NCBI GenBank assembly: GCA_903845195.1
Contig: CAIMWO010000061.1
Coordinates: 1 to 64,000 of the forward strand
Reading direction: 5' to 3'
Source: an uncultured Phycisphaerales bacterium
GTDB lineage: Bacteria; Planctomycetota; Phycisphaerae; WQYP01
Length of the DNA: 64,000 nt
The notes beneath the pieces are model-generated. The model searched no databases and was not told where the DNA came from. It worked only from the letters and a program-made list of their open reading frames with translations. Of this stretch, positions 52,862 through 61,859 are shown in pieces. A program made the translations under genes and the position numbers. The number at the start of each line of letters is the position of its first letter. The stretch's first letter is position 1.

Positions 52862-55800
52862 TTAGTGAAATATACTGCGAATCTTGTCCGCCGCATCCTT
52901 GGCCTTTTGTGCATTCTCCCGGGCTTTGTCGACAGCCGATGGGTTGTTATTTGCCGGCGGTGGCGGCGGGCTATTCGGCGGCGGATTGTTTGCCGGTGGC
53001 GTGTTGTTCGCCTGCCCCTGAGGATTCTGCGCTGGCGCGTTCTGTTGCCCGTTCGCCTGTTGCTGCGGCGTCGACGGCGCGCTGGCGGATTGCCCGGCGC
53101 TGGCGGCACCCGTCGAATCCGTAAACGTGATCGCCTCACCCGCCAGAGGTTTCGGCTGAATCACACTGATGGCGACCGTCGGCGTAACGCCCGCAACACC
53201 GGCCCCCGCCTGCGGCAGCGTCACCTTGTAGATGGCCGCGCCGTGCATACCGTACACGGCACCATGATGGAAAATGATATTGGGCATTCCACGGTGATTG
53301 GTGTAATCAAAGTTCGCACCATCAAACGCCACGAGCGTGACGGGCGGCTTCCCGCTGCCATCCGGCGCCAGTTGCTGCAATCCCTCTTTGGAAATGCCAT
53401 AGAGCATGCCGTCATCACCCGCCACAAATACCTTGCTGAACGCAAATACATCGGGGTTGTAAACCACCTGGTAATTCGAACCATCCGCATTGATCTTGTA
53501 AATGACGCCGTTCTGCGACATACCGCCGGCGGAAGTCGAACCATAGAGATTGCCCTTGTTGTCGAGAACGAGGTTGGCGTCCGGACGGCTGCCATCCGTC
53601 GGTAGATTGGCAAACTTGTGCACCAGTGTCGGCGTATCCTTGAGGTTTTTGAACTTCACGATGGACGCTTTATTCTGGAGCATGCCGATGGCAAAGAAAG
53701 TTCCATCCTTGCCGGCGACGACCTGGCTGTACATGAGCAGCGGTTTGCCGAACTGGCTGTTGACGAAGCTCGCGTACTTGCTGCCATCGGAGGCCATGGT
53801 GACCACATTGGTCTTCTCCAAAATGGAACCACCGCCGAAGCCAATGACTGTGCCATCTGGGGCAGAGCCCGCCAGCATGTTGACATGATCCTTTCGGTCC
53901 ACGTCAAGGAGGGCGAACTGCTGCGCCTTGAGATCGTAGCGGAAGACCTTTTCGGCTGTGCCGAAGAGGCTGCCGTCGGGCAGAAGCAGCAGCGATGTGG
54001 GGCTTTGGCCGTCATCGTCGCCGCCATAGAAATCGTGCAGGACCACAAAGCCGCTGCCGTCGGTCTTGACCTTAAAGACCGTGCCGTGCTTGAACTTCCC
54101 GTCGGCATCGCTGACGCCATAAATGGTTTCGTCTGGCGCAAGCACGAAGCTCATGGCCTCGGCCTGATCCTGGAAAATGTTCGGCCTCACAAAGTTGTGC
54201 AAATCACGCGGGCCCGGCTTCTCAGCCTCATGGGCCGCCAGCGAAGGCAAACCCTTGAACGCCACGGCCGGGTACGAGCAGCGATACAGCTGGCCGGCGA
54301 CGACGGGGAGGAAATGCAGCGATCCGTCGGGCGCGAAACGCACCTGGTGGTATACATCATTCGCACTAAAGCCCTGGCCGGAATATGCGCCGTCGATCAG
54401 CACATCCTGGAACGCCGGACCCTCTACGCCATCGATTACGGTGTACGTATCAATATCATTGCCGTTGAGTTTTTGGGCGACGTACGCGACATGCAGGCCG
54501 TCGGGACTCAGCGCCAGATCCTTGATCCCCCAATATCCCGGCCCCTCCGTGCCATCGTAGATGGCATGGGTCAGCGACTTGCCGTTTTCGCCGACGTACG
54601 CGCCGATGAACGCTACATGCTTGCCATCATCGCTGATCGCAACATTTCGAATATCCGGGTAAGCGACCGCCGAAGGGGCATGATCGTCAATCGCAATCTT
54701 CTGTTTCAACTCCGACGTGCCGTAGTCGGTCGTAAACACTTTCACGATGTGCTGATGATTGGGACTGTACGCGATGGCACTGGGAACATCGGCCGCAGCA
54801 ATCGTATCGCCCTTCACTTCAAACGTAACCGGCATGCCGCTATAGGAAGTGCTCGTCCGCAACATGAGCTGCCCGGTACCCGGCTGAAACGACAGCGTGC
54901 CGGGTGCAATGCCCTTGAGCGTGATCATTTTGCCGTCCGCAAGAATGGCAAATTTCTGCTCGCCCGTGCTCACGCAGCAGGCCCAGTGCCCGCCCTCGGG
55001 ACTGAAGGCGGGGACATACGTCCCGCTGAACGGCCCGTATTCCTGGCCGTTAACGACGATGAAACCGCCCTGCGCGCTGACGGCAATATACAACATGGTC
55101 TTGCTATCCGGCGAGAATAGCAGAGTGTCGCAACCTCTGTATTGCTGGCTCGGCTTACCGTTATCGACGATCACTGTGTTGGTCTTGAAGCCTTGTGCGA
55201 CGTAAGCCAGGTGCCGGCCGTCGTGACTGACGCTCAAGTGCGTGATCTGAACATCGTAGGGGGCGTCTTCCTTGCCATTGTCGATCACGACGTGAACGTT
55301 GTAAGGGGGATTGCTGTGATCCGGTGTCGGCGTCGGTCGAATCTGCTTCGTGGCGATACAGGCGCTTCGGCTGCCGTCGTCACTGATGACCAGTTCCTGC
55401 ACACTGTCGTATGCCGGCCCCTCCTGCCCGTCCACCACCGCCCGCGTCAAGCTAAGCTGATCGATGCCGGCCAGATACGCCAGATGCTTGCTATCCTGGC
55501 TGAAGATCGGCCGATCAATCTTGGCGAAATGCTTCTGCTCCACGCCATCGAGCACGACGCACATATTCTGCGCCGTCTTCTTTCCTGCCTGAACCTCGAG
55601 TGGCGTTAATCCACTATTAGGCGTCCAGCCGACGTACGCCACGTGGTTTCCGTCCGGACTGAACATAGCCGGACCGCAACCCTGATAGGTTTTTCCCGCC
55701 TTGCCGTCATCGACGACAAAAAACTCCGTTCCCTTCGTTCCGTTCGTCTTCCCCGCCAGATATGCAAAGTGGTGACCCACCGGCGCAAAGCTCAACCAGC

Positions 55801-56344
55801 TCACTTGGTCATACGCCGGGCTCATCGTGCCATCGACGACGACGGCATGCTTGTTGTTGTCGAGATCAACGATGTACGCCACACGCTTCTGGTCGGCGCT
55901 GAACTGCGGCGAGCCATTCGTGCTGCCACCCCACTGCGGCTGCGTCAGTGTTTGCGTGATGGGAATTCCGTTCACCACCGGCCCGGGCTGGCCATCCACA
56001 TACGCCTGTACCCGGCTGCCGTTGGCCACCGCCAGAAATGTGCGGCCACCACCATTGGTGATGACCGGCACCGGTTGATAGTGTCCGCCGCCCGTTGCGC
56101 TGATCGCCCCCAGCGGAATCGCGTTGAGCGTGAGCGCCCCCGGGCCCGCCGCAGCGGAGTTCTGCAAAAGCGCCGCGGTGGCCTTCTGCGCAGGCGAAGA
56201 CGGAACGCTCTGGGAATTCGCCGCTGCACCATTCGCCGCCGCGCGCTGGGCAGCACCATTTCCCGAACTTCCTGAAAAACCATTGGAAGAATAAGCCAGC
56301 AAAAATAGCACAAACACGACCGAACGCCCGACAGCGGTCTTCAT
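52862..56344 (-). CDS. Secreted propeller/GloVer repeat protein
   Basis: From the ATG at 56344 (GAGGAG 5 bases upstream) the product has 1160 residues with a signal peptide. Residues about 95-690 contain repeated strands of the form HVAYVAQ..DTYTVIDGVEGPAFQDV, as in WD40-like/TolB-type propellers. Residues about 720-1050 contain GloVer-type repeats (GSGFVVLHDFYGGDDDGQSPTSLLLLPDGSLFG, GNLYGSTSAGGMSQNGVIYKINADGSNY). The tail is Gln/Asn/Pro-rich with an NNPPPNSPPPPP run and then a Lys-rich helix. Function is unknown; a surface scaffold is possible. Confidence 0.84.
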   Translation of the reverse strand: MKTAVGRSVVFVLFLLAYSSNGFSGSSGNGAAQRAAANGAAANSQSVPSSPAQKATAALLQNSAAAGPGALTLNAIPLGAISATGGGHYQPVPVITNGGGRTFLAVANGSRVQAYVDGQPGPVVNGIPITQTLTQPQWGGSTNGSPQFSADQKRVAYIVDLDNNKHAVVVDGTMSPAYDQVSWLSFAPVGHHFAYLAGKTNGTKGTEFFVVDDGKAGKTYQGCGPAMFSPDGNHVAYVGWTPNSGLTPLEVQAGKKTAQNMCVVLDGVEQKHFAKIDRPIFSQDSKHLAYLAGIDQLSLTRAVVDGQEGPAYDSVQELVISDDGSRSACIATKQIRPTPTPDHSNPPYNVHVVIDNGKEDAPYDVQITHLSVSHDGRHLAYVAQGFKTNTVIVDNGKPSQQYRGCDTLLFSPDSKTMLYIAVSAQGGFIVVNGQEYGPFSGTYVPAFSPEGGHWACCVSTGEQKFAILADGKMITLKGIAPGTLSFQPGTGQLMLRTSTSYSGMPVTFEVKGDTIAAADVPSAIAYSPNHQHIVKVFTTDYGTSELKQKIAIDDHAPSAVAYPDIRNVAISDDGKHVAFIGAYVGENGKSLTHAIYDGTEGPGYWGIKDLALSPDGLHVAYVAQKLNGNDIDTYTVIDGVEGPAFQDVLIDGAYSGQGFSANDVYHQVRFAPDGSLHFLPVVAGQLYRCSYPAVAFKGLPSLAAHEAEKPGPRDLHNFVRPNIFQDQAEAMSFVLAPDETIYGVSDADGKFKHGTVFKVKTDGSGFVVLHDFYGGDDDGQSPTSLLLLPDGSLFGTAEKVFRYDLKAQQFALLDVDRKDHVNMLAGSAPDGTVIGFGGGSILEKTNVVTMASDGSKYASFVNSQFGKPLLMYSQVVAGKDGTFFAIGMLQNKASIVKFKNLKDTPTLVHKFANLPTDGSRPDANLVLDNKGNLYGSTSAGGMSQNGVIYKINADGSNYQVVYNPDVFAFSKVFVAGDDGMLYGISKEGLQQLAPDGSGKPPVTLVAFDGANFDYTNHRGMPNIIFHHGAVYGMHGAAIYKVTLPQAGAGVAGVTPTVAISVIQPKPLAGEAITFTDSTGAASAGQSASAPSTPQQQANGQQNAPAQNPQGQANNTPPANNPPPNSPPPPPANNNPSAVDKARENAQKAKDAADKIRSIFH

Positions 56345-56601
56345 GCTCACTCCTCTTATCTATCACTGACCCACTTTTTTTGATCTTAGAAGGTGACCAC
56401 ATGTTTATGATTGAAACTCTAGTCCTTGCGCATTCCTTGTGTCAATTTATGGAATATCGGAACGGAATATCTGAATCTGATGTCCCGTGATTGGCAGTAA
56501 CGTCGCAGAGCACTCCGGCTCATCTTCAAACAAAAAAAAAGGACTCCGCCGTTGCCGGCGCGAGCCCCGTGTGGAGGTTCCAACCTGTTGTCTGTTTGCG
56601 G

Positions 56602-58578
56602 CTACCTGCTCTTCATCGTCTTTTCCAATTCCTGCAACTTCGCCCCGGCCGAAGCCGAAATCCCCAGATTCTTGTCGTACTCCATGTTCATCTTGTACGT
56701 TAACGAAAAGGCTTCGCTCCCGTTCTTCTCCGGCGGTGCTGTCACATCCCACCGCAACAATCCCTTCTTGCGTTCCGTCTGCAGGTATTCCTTGTCGATG
56801 CTCAACTTCACCGTCTCATCATCCACAAACGTCACCCGCACCTCGTTATCCTTCGACGTCGGCAACCGATCCATGATCCGCACATTCGCCGGCACCGTCC
56901 CGAAATTCTCCACCGCAATCTTGTAGGTGTAATTGACCACCTTGTTTCCCTGTTGCGGCTCTTCCTTCTTTTCGATCCGTTCCCGTGTCGCCCGCAACGA
57001 CGAATCGATTCCGAATCCCACCGTCACATTCTGCCCGATCGCCACCGTGGTGATTTCCCCGTTGCCGACAAACTGCCCGCCCACGTAACTCGCCACCGGC
57101 CCCGCCAGCAGCACCGTCTTGCTGTCGTTCGTGAGCGTCGCTTCGTCATACACGTAATTCGTCAGCACCGGAATCGCTACCTTATAGAATGCGCTCTTCA
57201 TGCCCATCGAATCGATCTGGATCAACTGCGTGTCCGAACGGCTCGGCAAACTCGTCCGCGATTTCATCGAATACGTCACCACGATCCCCTCATGCCCGTT
57301 CACGCGCCGCTCCTCTTCATCCTTGCGCGAGTCCTTGGCCAGCAGTTCCAGCACCTGCAACTGGTCCGCCACCTTGTTCAACTCCAAATCATTGTCCCGA
57401 TTCCAGTTGGAGTTGCTCTGAACGGTGATATTTCCTCCCGAAATTGTGGTTGATCCGGAATAGACGTTGTTGCCGGTGTTTCCCACCGGTTGATTGGCGT
57501 TCGCCCAGGCCCCTTGCGCACCGAACTGGCCCCGCGAAGATTCCGCCTGCTTACGCTGCTCATACAATTCCTGCTTGGCCGCCTTGTAATCCAGCCGGCC
57601 GCTCACCATTTCCCCGGCCATCACATCCGCCGAACCCCGGCTCGCCAGCGCAATCTGCAGCGGATTCAACTGCGGTGCCGCCGCCACCAGCGTCGGCGTC
57701 GCCGTCGATAGCGTCATCGCCACATCATTCCAATCCTCACCGCTCATCTGCACGATCGACGCCTGGTACTCCACCACTGCGCTCTTCCGCGCTGCATCCG
57801 CGCGAATGTTGTAACTCGGACTCCACCCTGCCGCGTCCACCAGGTACCGCACCCGCAACTTCCCGCCCGCCTTCTCCTGGCTCGTGAACACCACCGCCTG
57901 CCGCACCGTTCGGCTCGACTTTCCCGTGATCTCCCCGCGCTGCCGCTCGATTACACTCATTTGTTCCCGCAGATCCCGCTGCTCCTGCTGCAACTTCAAC
58001 TCCGCATCCGCAATCTTCGCACGCGTTTCAAATTGATAATTCGTCAGCGTCTTGAGTTGCTCGGCATTCAGCACCCCCTTGGTCATCTCGGTACTCGCCG
58101 TCGGCGCTGTGAAATTCTCCAGCTTCTCCAGGTAATTCCGCTGCTCCCCCAGCACCTGCAATTGCTTCGCATTCGCCGCGATCTTGTCCCCGTATTTCCG
58201 AATCTCCGCATCCAACTTCCGCACTTCCTCCCGCACATCATCCCCCACCGCCTGCTCCCGGTACCGCACGCTCCGCACCTCCACACCCGTCCCGTCGATC
58301 CCCTCTGCAAACAAACTCCCCGGCAAAATCCGCTCCGGCAAATCCGAAACCACCAGCTCCCCCAACCCCGCCGCGCCCGGCACATCCACCACCCGCGTCA
58401 CCAGCGCCTGCCCCCGATACACCGTCACCGAATCCAGTTTCCATTTCACCACCACCTCCCCCGTCTTGCCCGTCTCCACCACCGGCGCAGCCGTCACGCG
58501 TCCCCCCATCAATCCCACGATCCCCGTCGTCCCCACCACCGCCGCCATCAACAACGCCGCAATCGTCACTCGTTTCAT
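56602..58578 (-). CDS. DUF4139 domain secreted protein
   Basis: The ATG at 58578 has GGAGG 6 bases upstream and gives 658 residues with a signal segment (TIAALLMAAVVGTTGIVGLM). The first domain matches the DUF4139 N-terminal region (VTVYRGQALVTRVVDVP, ERILPGSLFAEG), followed by a coiled coil (about 105-215). The main DUF4139 beta domain starts at KLRVRYLVDAAGWSPSYNIRADA. A Gly/Asn-rich insertion (about 360-410) precedes the C-terminal strands. DUF4139 proteins are uncharacterised beyond a mucoidy-related member. The gene is divergent from the metallo-hydrolase gene. Confidence 0.88.
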   Translation of the reverse strand: MKRVTIAALLMAAVVGTTGIVGLMGGRVTAAPVVETGKTGEVVVKWKLDSVTVYRGQALVTRVVDVPGAAGLGELVVSDLPERILPGSLFAEGIDGTGVEVRSVRYREQAVGDDVREEVRKLDAEIRKYGDKIAANAKQLQVLGEQRNYLEKLENFTAPTASTEMTKGVLNAEQLKTLTNYQFETRAKIADAELKLQQEQRDLREQMSVIERQRGEITGKSSRTVRQAVVFTSQEKAGGKLRVRYLVDAAGWSPSYNIRADAARKSAVVEYQASIVQMSGEDWNDVAMTLSTATPTLVAAAPQLNPLQIALASRGSADVMAGEMVSGRLDYKAAKQELYEQRKQAESSRGQFGAQGAWANANQPVGNTGNNVYSGSTTISGGNITVQSNSNWNRDNDLELNKVADQLQVLELLAKDSRKDEEERRVNGHEGIVVTYSMKSRTSLPSRSDTQLIQIDSMGMKSAFYKVAIPVLTNYVYDEATLTNDSKTVLLAGPVASYVGGQFVGNGEITTVAIGQNVTVGFGIDSSLRATRERIEKKEEPQQGNKVVNYTYKIAVENFGTVPANVRIMDRLPTSKDNEVRVTFVDDETVKLSIDKEYLQTERKKGLLRWDVTAPPEKNGSEAFSLTYKMNMEYDKNLGISASAGAKLQELEKTMKSR

Positions 58579-58696
58579 GGAAACCTCCAAGCAAGACATG
58601 TGTGCAAAGAACGCCGGTATGATACTTCGACGCACCATCCGCCACCCGGTTCCTCCACATTTTTTAATTGATTCCCCGGCGGCCTCGGGAAGAAAC

Positions 58697-58727
58697 CCTT
58701 GGTGCCTTGGAGCCTTAGTGGTAAAAC
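58697..58727. repeat. Phrase repeat CCTTGGTGCCTTGGAGCCTTAGTGG
   Basis: Three near copies of CCTTGGNGCCTT end in AGTGGTAAAA. This is the CTTCGTGGTT family in a more degenerate form, 27 bases before the metallo-hydrolase ATG. Confidence 0.6.
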
Positions 58728-58753
58728 ATACCCGTTATCCAAGTGAGCACCTC

Positions 58754-59674
58754 ATGAATCCCGCCATCACTTTCGAAGACCTCATCGCCCTTGAACCCCT
58801 CATCCTCGCGAACCCGGCCGAAAACGATCCGCGCCTCCGCGCCGCCCAATGCACGCTCGAAAACGCCGCCGCCGGCATCACCGGCCCCGACTACAAAACC
58901 TACTACAACGCCTGGCTCAACGCCCCCGCCACCGCCGACGCCCTCGAATCCGCCCACCCCGTCCTCCAATTCCTCCGCCGCTCCGCACAGCGCATCATCC
59001 ACGAAGTCCGCACCACCCCGCCGCCCTCCACCGGCATCCTCCTCTGGCATGTCTACAACATGGGCTTCGTCGGCAAAACCGCCTCCACCACCTTCGGCAT
59101 CGATCTCCACCTCCGCGACGCCGCACTCCTCGCCCCCCTCCTCGACGCCCTCTTCATCTCCCACCACCACATGGACCACAACACCCCCGGCCTCGCCGAT
59201 GAAATGCTCCGCCAACGCAAACCCGTCATCTCCAACTTCGCCCCCAACTCCTCCCTCATCACCGAACCCGCCACCCTCGACATCCGCGATCTCCACGTCT
59301 CCATCGACCTCGGCGATCACTTCTTCTACAAGCCCGACCACCAGAACGATATGTTCATGTTCCGCATTCAATCCCCCGATGGCACGCTCCTCTACCATAC
59401 GGGCGACAACTCCAACGCCAAGAAACTCCTCCCCACCACCCCGCCGCCCGACGCCTTCGTCTTCCACGTCAACGTCGGCCGCGACGCCCCCACCGCCTTC
59501 GCCCGCCTCCAGCCCAAACTCGCCGTCGCCACCCACCTCCTCGAACTCGGCCACGATGTCGGCAACTACCGCTGGCCCTTCTGCATCGCCCAGCAACATT
59601 TCGTCCAAGCCCCCCACCAACCCTTCTGGATCCCCCTCTGGGGCCAACGCCGCCACCTCATCCGCACCATATAG
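58754..59674 (+). CDS. Metallo-beta-lactamase-fold hydrolase
   Basis: The 306-residue product starts at the ATG after CACCTC. About 110 helical residues precede the hydrolase domain. Its zinc site is visible as HHHMDH in LFISHHHMDHNTPGLADEM, with later LLYHTGDNSN and VATHLLELGH supplying the downstream metal ligands. Members cleave esters, lactones, phosphodiesters or other bonds; the substrate is unknown. The helical N-terminal region is not typical and could be a separate domain. No ribosome-binding site is strong. Confidence 0.82.
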   Translation: MNPAITFEDLIALEPLILANPAENDPRLRAAQCTLENAAAGITGPDYKTYYNAWLNAPATADALESAHPVLQFLRRSAQRIIHEVRTTPPPSTGILLWHVYNMGFVGKTASTTFGIDLHLRDAALLAPLLDALFISHHHMDHNTPGLADEMLRQRKPVISNFAPNSSLITEPATLDIRDLHVSIDLGDHFFYKPDHQNDMFMFRIQSPDGTLLYHTGDNSNAKKLLPTTPPPDAFVFHVNVGRDAPTAFARLQPKLAVATHLLELGHDVGNYRWPFCIAQQHFVQAPHQPFWIPLWGQRRHLIRTI

Positions 59675-59821
59675 TGCATGAGTACCAGTGCGTATCTGTG
59701 CCCTCTATGGACACGCACCGCCCTGCCTGTCGCATCATTGCTGCAAATAAAATTCCCAAATTTTGCTCGCCCTCTTCCGAGGGCGTGATAAGATCGTCAC
59801 CCATGAACTGGAGAAACCTCT

Positions 59822-60517
59822 ATGGAAACTTGCGCCAACTGCGATCGAACGATCGGTAAACTCGAGACACCATTTCTCTGGCAAGATGAAATCGTTTGCC
59901 AAGATTGTCATGCCCGATTGCAGCGGCAATCGTCCTCGGCTCGCCCTACCTCACACGCCAGCCTCTCAACCGATGAGATTGAATCGGTCATTTCTGGCCC
60001 CCCTTCGATTCCGCCCGAGGATATCAACGAAGATTCATCCCCGACCTTGGTCTGTCCCACTTGCGGCAGCACTGATGTGAAGCGGGCTGCCTTGGTTCAT
60101 GATGCAGGAACATCCCAGTCGATAGGAGGGGTAATGGGGGATATTTCTGCCATCGGCGTGAGCGTGAGTCAATCTGGATTGGCGCGCCGCTACGCTCCTC
60201 CGCGCCGACCCTTAACTATTTGGGCGCTTCTATTTGGAGCCTTGGCCGTCGGCTGTCTCGTCGCTTCTCTCATTGACTTCGGGCAAATTTCCACGGCATA
60301 CGAAACGGTCAACAACTCCAGTTCTGGCCGTCATTCAAAGGCAGAATACCGTAACGAAGCCATTCTTTATCTGGTGCTCGTCGTGCCGTTCGTGCTACTA
60401 GCGTGGTACTTTGCTCGCGTTAATCGAGAAAAGTTGCAGCAGCATTCGGTGCAAATTAAGAATTGGTCAAAATCGTGGGTCTGCATGAAATGCGGTGCAA
60501 CCTTCTATCCCCGCTGA
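59822..60517 (+). CDS. Zinc-ribbon membrane protein
   Basis: The 231-residue product starts at an ATG with GGAG 8 bases upstream. It has three Cys-pair sites: METCANCDRTIGKLETPFLWQDEIVCQDCHARL (1-33), LVCPTCGSTD (about 78) and CMKCGATFYPR at the end. Two transmembrane segments lie in the middle (ALLFGALAVGCLVASLIDF, AILYLVLVVPFVLLAWYFA). GC is near 50% in the line I counted, lower than its neighbours, so recent transfer is possible. Function is unknown. Confidence 0.8.
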   Translation: METCANCDRTIGKLETPFLWQDEIVCQDCHARLQRQSSSARPTSHASLSTDEIESVISGPPSIPPEDINEDSSPTLVCPTCGSTDVKRAALVHDAGTSQSIGGVMGDISAIGVSVSQSGLARRYAPPRRPLTIWALLFGALAVGCLVASLIDFGQISTAYETVNNSSSGRHSKAEYRNEAILYLVLVVPFVLLAWYFARVNREKLQQHSVQIKNWSKSWVCMKCGATFYPR

Positions 60518-60553
60518 TCCCGCCTCCCGCTCCCAACGCCCCAACGCAGTAAT

Positions 60554-60600
60554 GCCTTCGCTCTTCATGTCTTCGCGCCTTGGTGTCTTGGTGGTGAAAT
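60554..60600. repeat. Phrase repeat CTTCGCGCCTTGGTGTCTTGGTGGTGAAA
   Basis: CTTCGC, CTTCATG and CTTGGTG words recur five times before GTGGTGAAAT. It lies in the gap between convergent genes. Confidence 0.7.
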
Positions 60601-60622
60601 CTGACCGCGCCTCCCCCCACCC

Positions 60623-61681
60623 TCAAATCTGATAATCGCTCGAAAAAATCCGCACATCCCGCGCCACCGCCCACACCTTCACCCCGCGCTCCAACCTCAA
60701 TTCCGCGTACTTTTCCCGCGGCAACTCCGCCACCAGCAACTCCTTCGTCTTCTCCACCTCCAACTCCACCTTGATCGTCGCCCCGGCCCGATGCACCCAC
60801 AGCACCGTCGCCTCCGTCCCCACACCCTCCGCGGGCGCCTCCAACGTCAGATCAATCTCGTGCGGCCGCACATATGCCGCGATATTCCCGTCCGACACCC
60901 CGCCCGCATTCTTCACCTGCGACCCATCCGCCAGCGTCGCCTGCCCGCCCGTGATCCGTCCATGAAAAATATTCACATGCCCGAGGAACCCCAGCACAAA
61001 CGGATTCGCCGGCTTGTTATACACCTCGTCCGGCGTTCCGGTCTGCTCCACTTTCCCCTTGTTGAAAATCACAATCTCATCGGACACTTCCAGCGCCTCT
61101 TCCTGATCGTGCGTCACAAACAGACTCGTCACATGAATCTCATCATGCAGCTTCCGCAGCCACCGCCGCAATTCCTTCCGCACCTTCGCATCGAGCGCCC
61201 CGAACGGCTCATCCAGCAGCAGCACCTTCGGCTGTGCCGCCAGCGCCCGCGCCAGCGCAATCCGTTGCCGCTGCCCGCCCGACAACTGCGCCGGATACCG
61301 CTTCCCCAGCCCATCCAACTGCACCAGCTTCAGCAGCTCATGCACGCGCGCGTTTACCTCATCCCGCGGCTTTTTCCGCACGCGCAAGGAAAACGCCACA
61401 TTCTCAAAAATCGTCATGTGCCGGAACAACGCATAATGCTGAAACACGAACCCCACATTCCGATGCCGCGCACTGCGGTCCGTCGCATCCTCCCCCTCAA
61501 ACAACACCTGCCCCGCATCGGCATGCTCCAACCCCGCAATGATCCGCAGCAGCGTCGTCTTGCCAGATCCCGAAGGCCCCAGCAACGCCACCAGTTTCCC
61601 GCTCGGCGCCTCCACCGTCACATCATCCAATGCCGTGAACGAGCCAAATTTCTTCGTGATGTTCCTGGCCAAAATGCTCAT
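60623..61681 (-). CDS. Sulfate/molybdate-type ABC transporter ATPase (CysA-like)
   Basis: With the ATG at 61681 the product has 352 residues. Walker A is [12 protein letters not shown] (about 35-46), the Q-loop region is [14 protein letters not shown], the signature is [15 protein letters not shown] and Walker B is [12 protein letters not shown]. The C-terminal third is a TOBE-like domain ([11 protein letters not shown] ... [15 protein letters not shown]), as in CysA and related importers. No permease or binding-protein gene lies nearby, so it must work with partners encoded elsewhere. Sulfate is only the closest family assignment. Confidence 0.88.
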   Translation of the reverse strand: MSILARNITKKFGSFTALDDVTVEAPSGKLVALLGPSGSGKTTLLRIIAGLEHADAGQVLFEGEDATDRSARHRNVGFVFQHYALFRHMTIFENVAFSLRVRKKPRDEVNARVHELLKLVQLDGLGKRYPAQLSGGQRQRIALARALAAQPKVLLLDEPFGALDAKVRKELRRWLRKLHDEIHVTSLFVTHDQEEALEVSDEIVIFNKGKVEQTGTPDEVYNKPANPFVLGFLGHVNIFHGRITGGQATLADGSQVKNAGGVSDGNIAAYVRPHEIDLTLEAPAEGVGTEATVLWVHRAGATIKVELEVEKTKELLVAELPREKYAELRLERGVKVWAVARDVRIFSSDYQI

Positions 61682-61859
61682 CAAGCCACCAATTACCAAG
61701 CATTTACGTACAATTAAGACTTCAATTCCTACTATTCCTACCAAAAGAGTAGGACATTATAAAACACGAAAACAATCAGGTCAAGCAAGACGTCCCGAGC
61801 CCGCATTTTCCAGCGCCTGCTTGGTGTCTCGCCGCCCGGTGGTGAGCCCAATTCGCCTA

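Noticed and set aside
58184-58753. An N-terminal extension of the metallo-hydrolase by 190 residues
   Set aside because: It would overlap the divergent DUF4139 gene and its leader, and its composition is Ser/Thr/Pro/Arg shadow. The ATG at 58754 fits the protein start.
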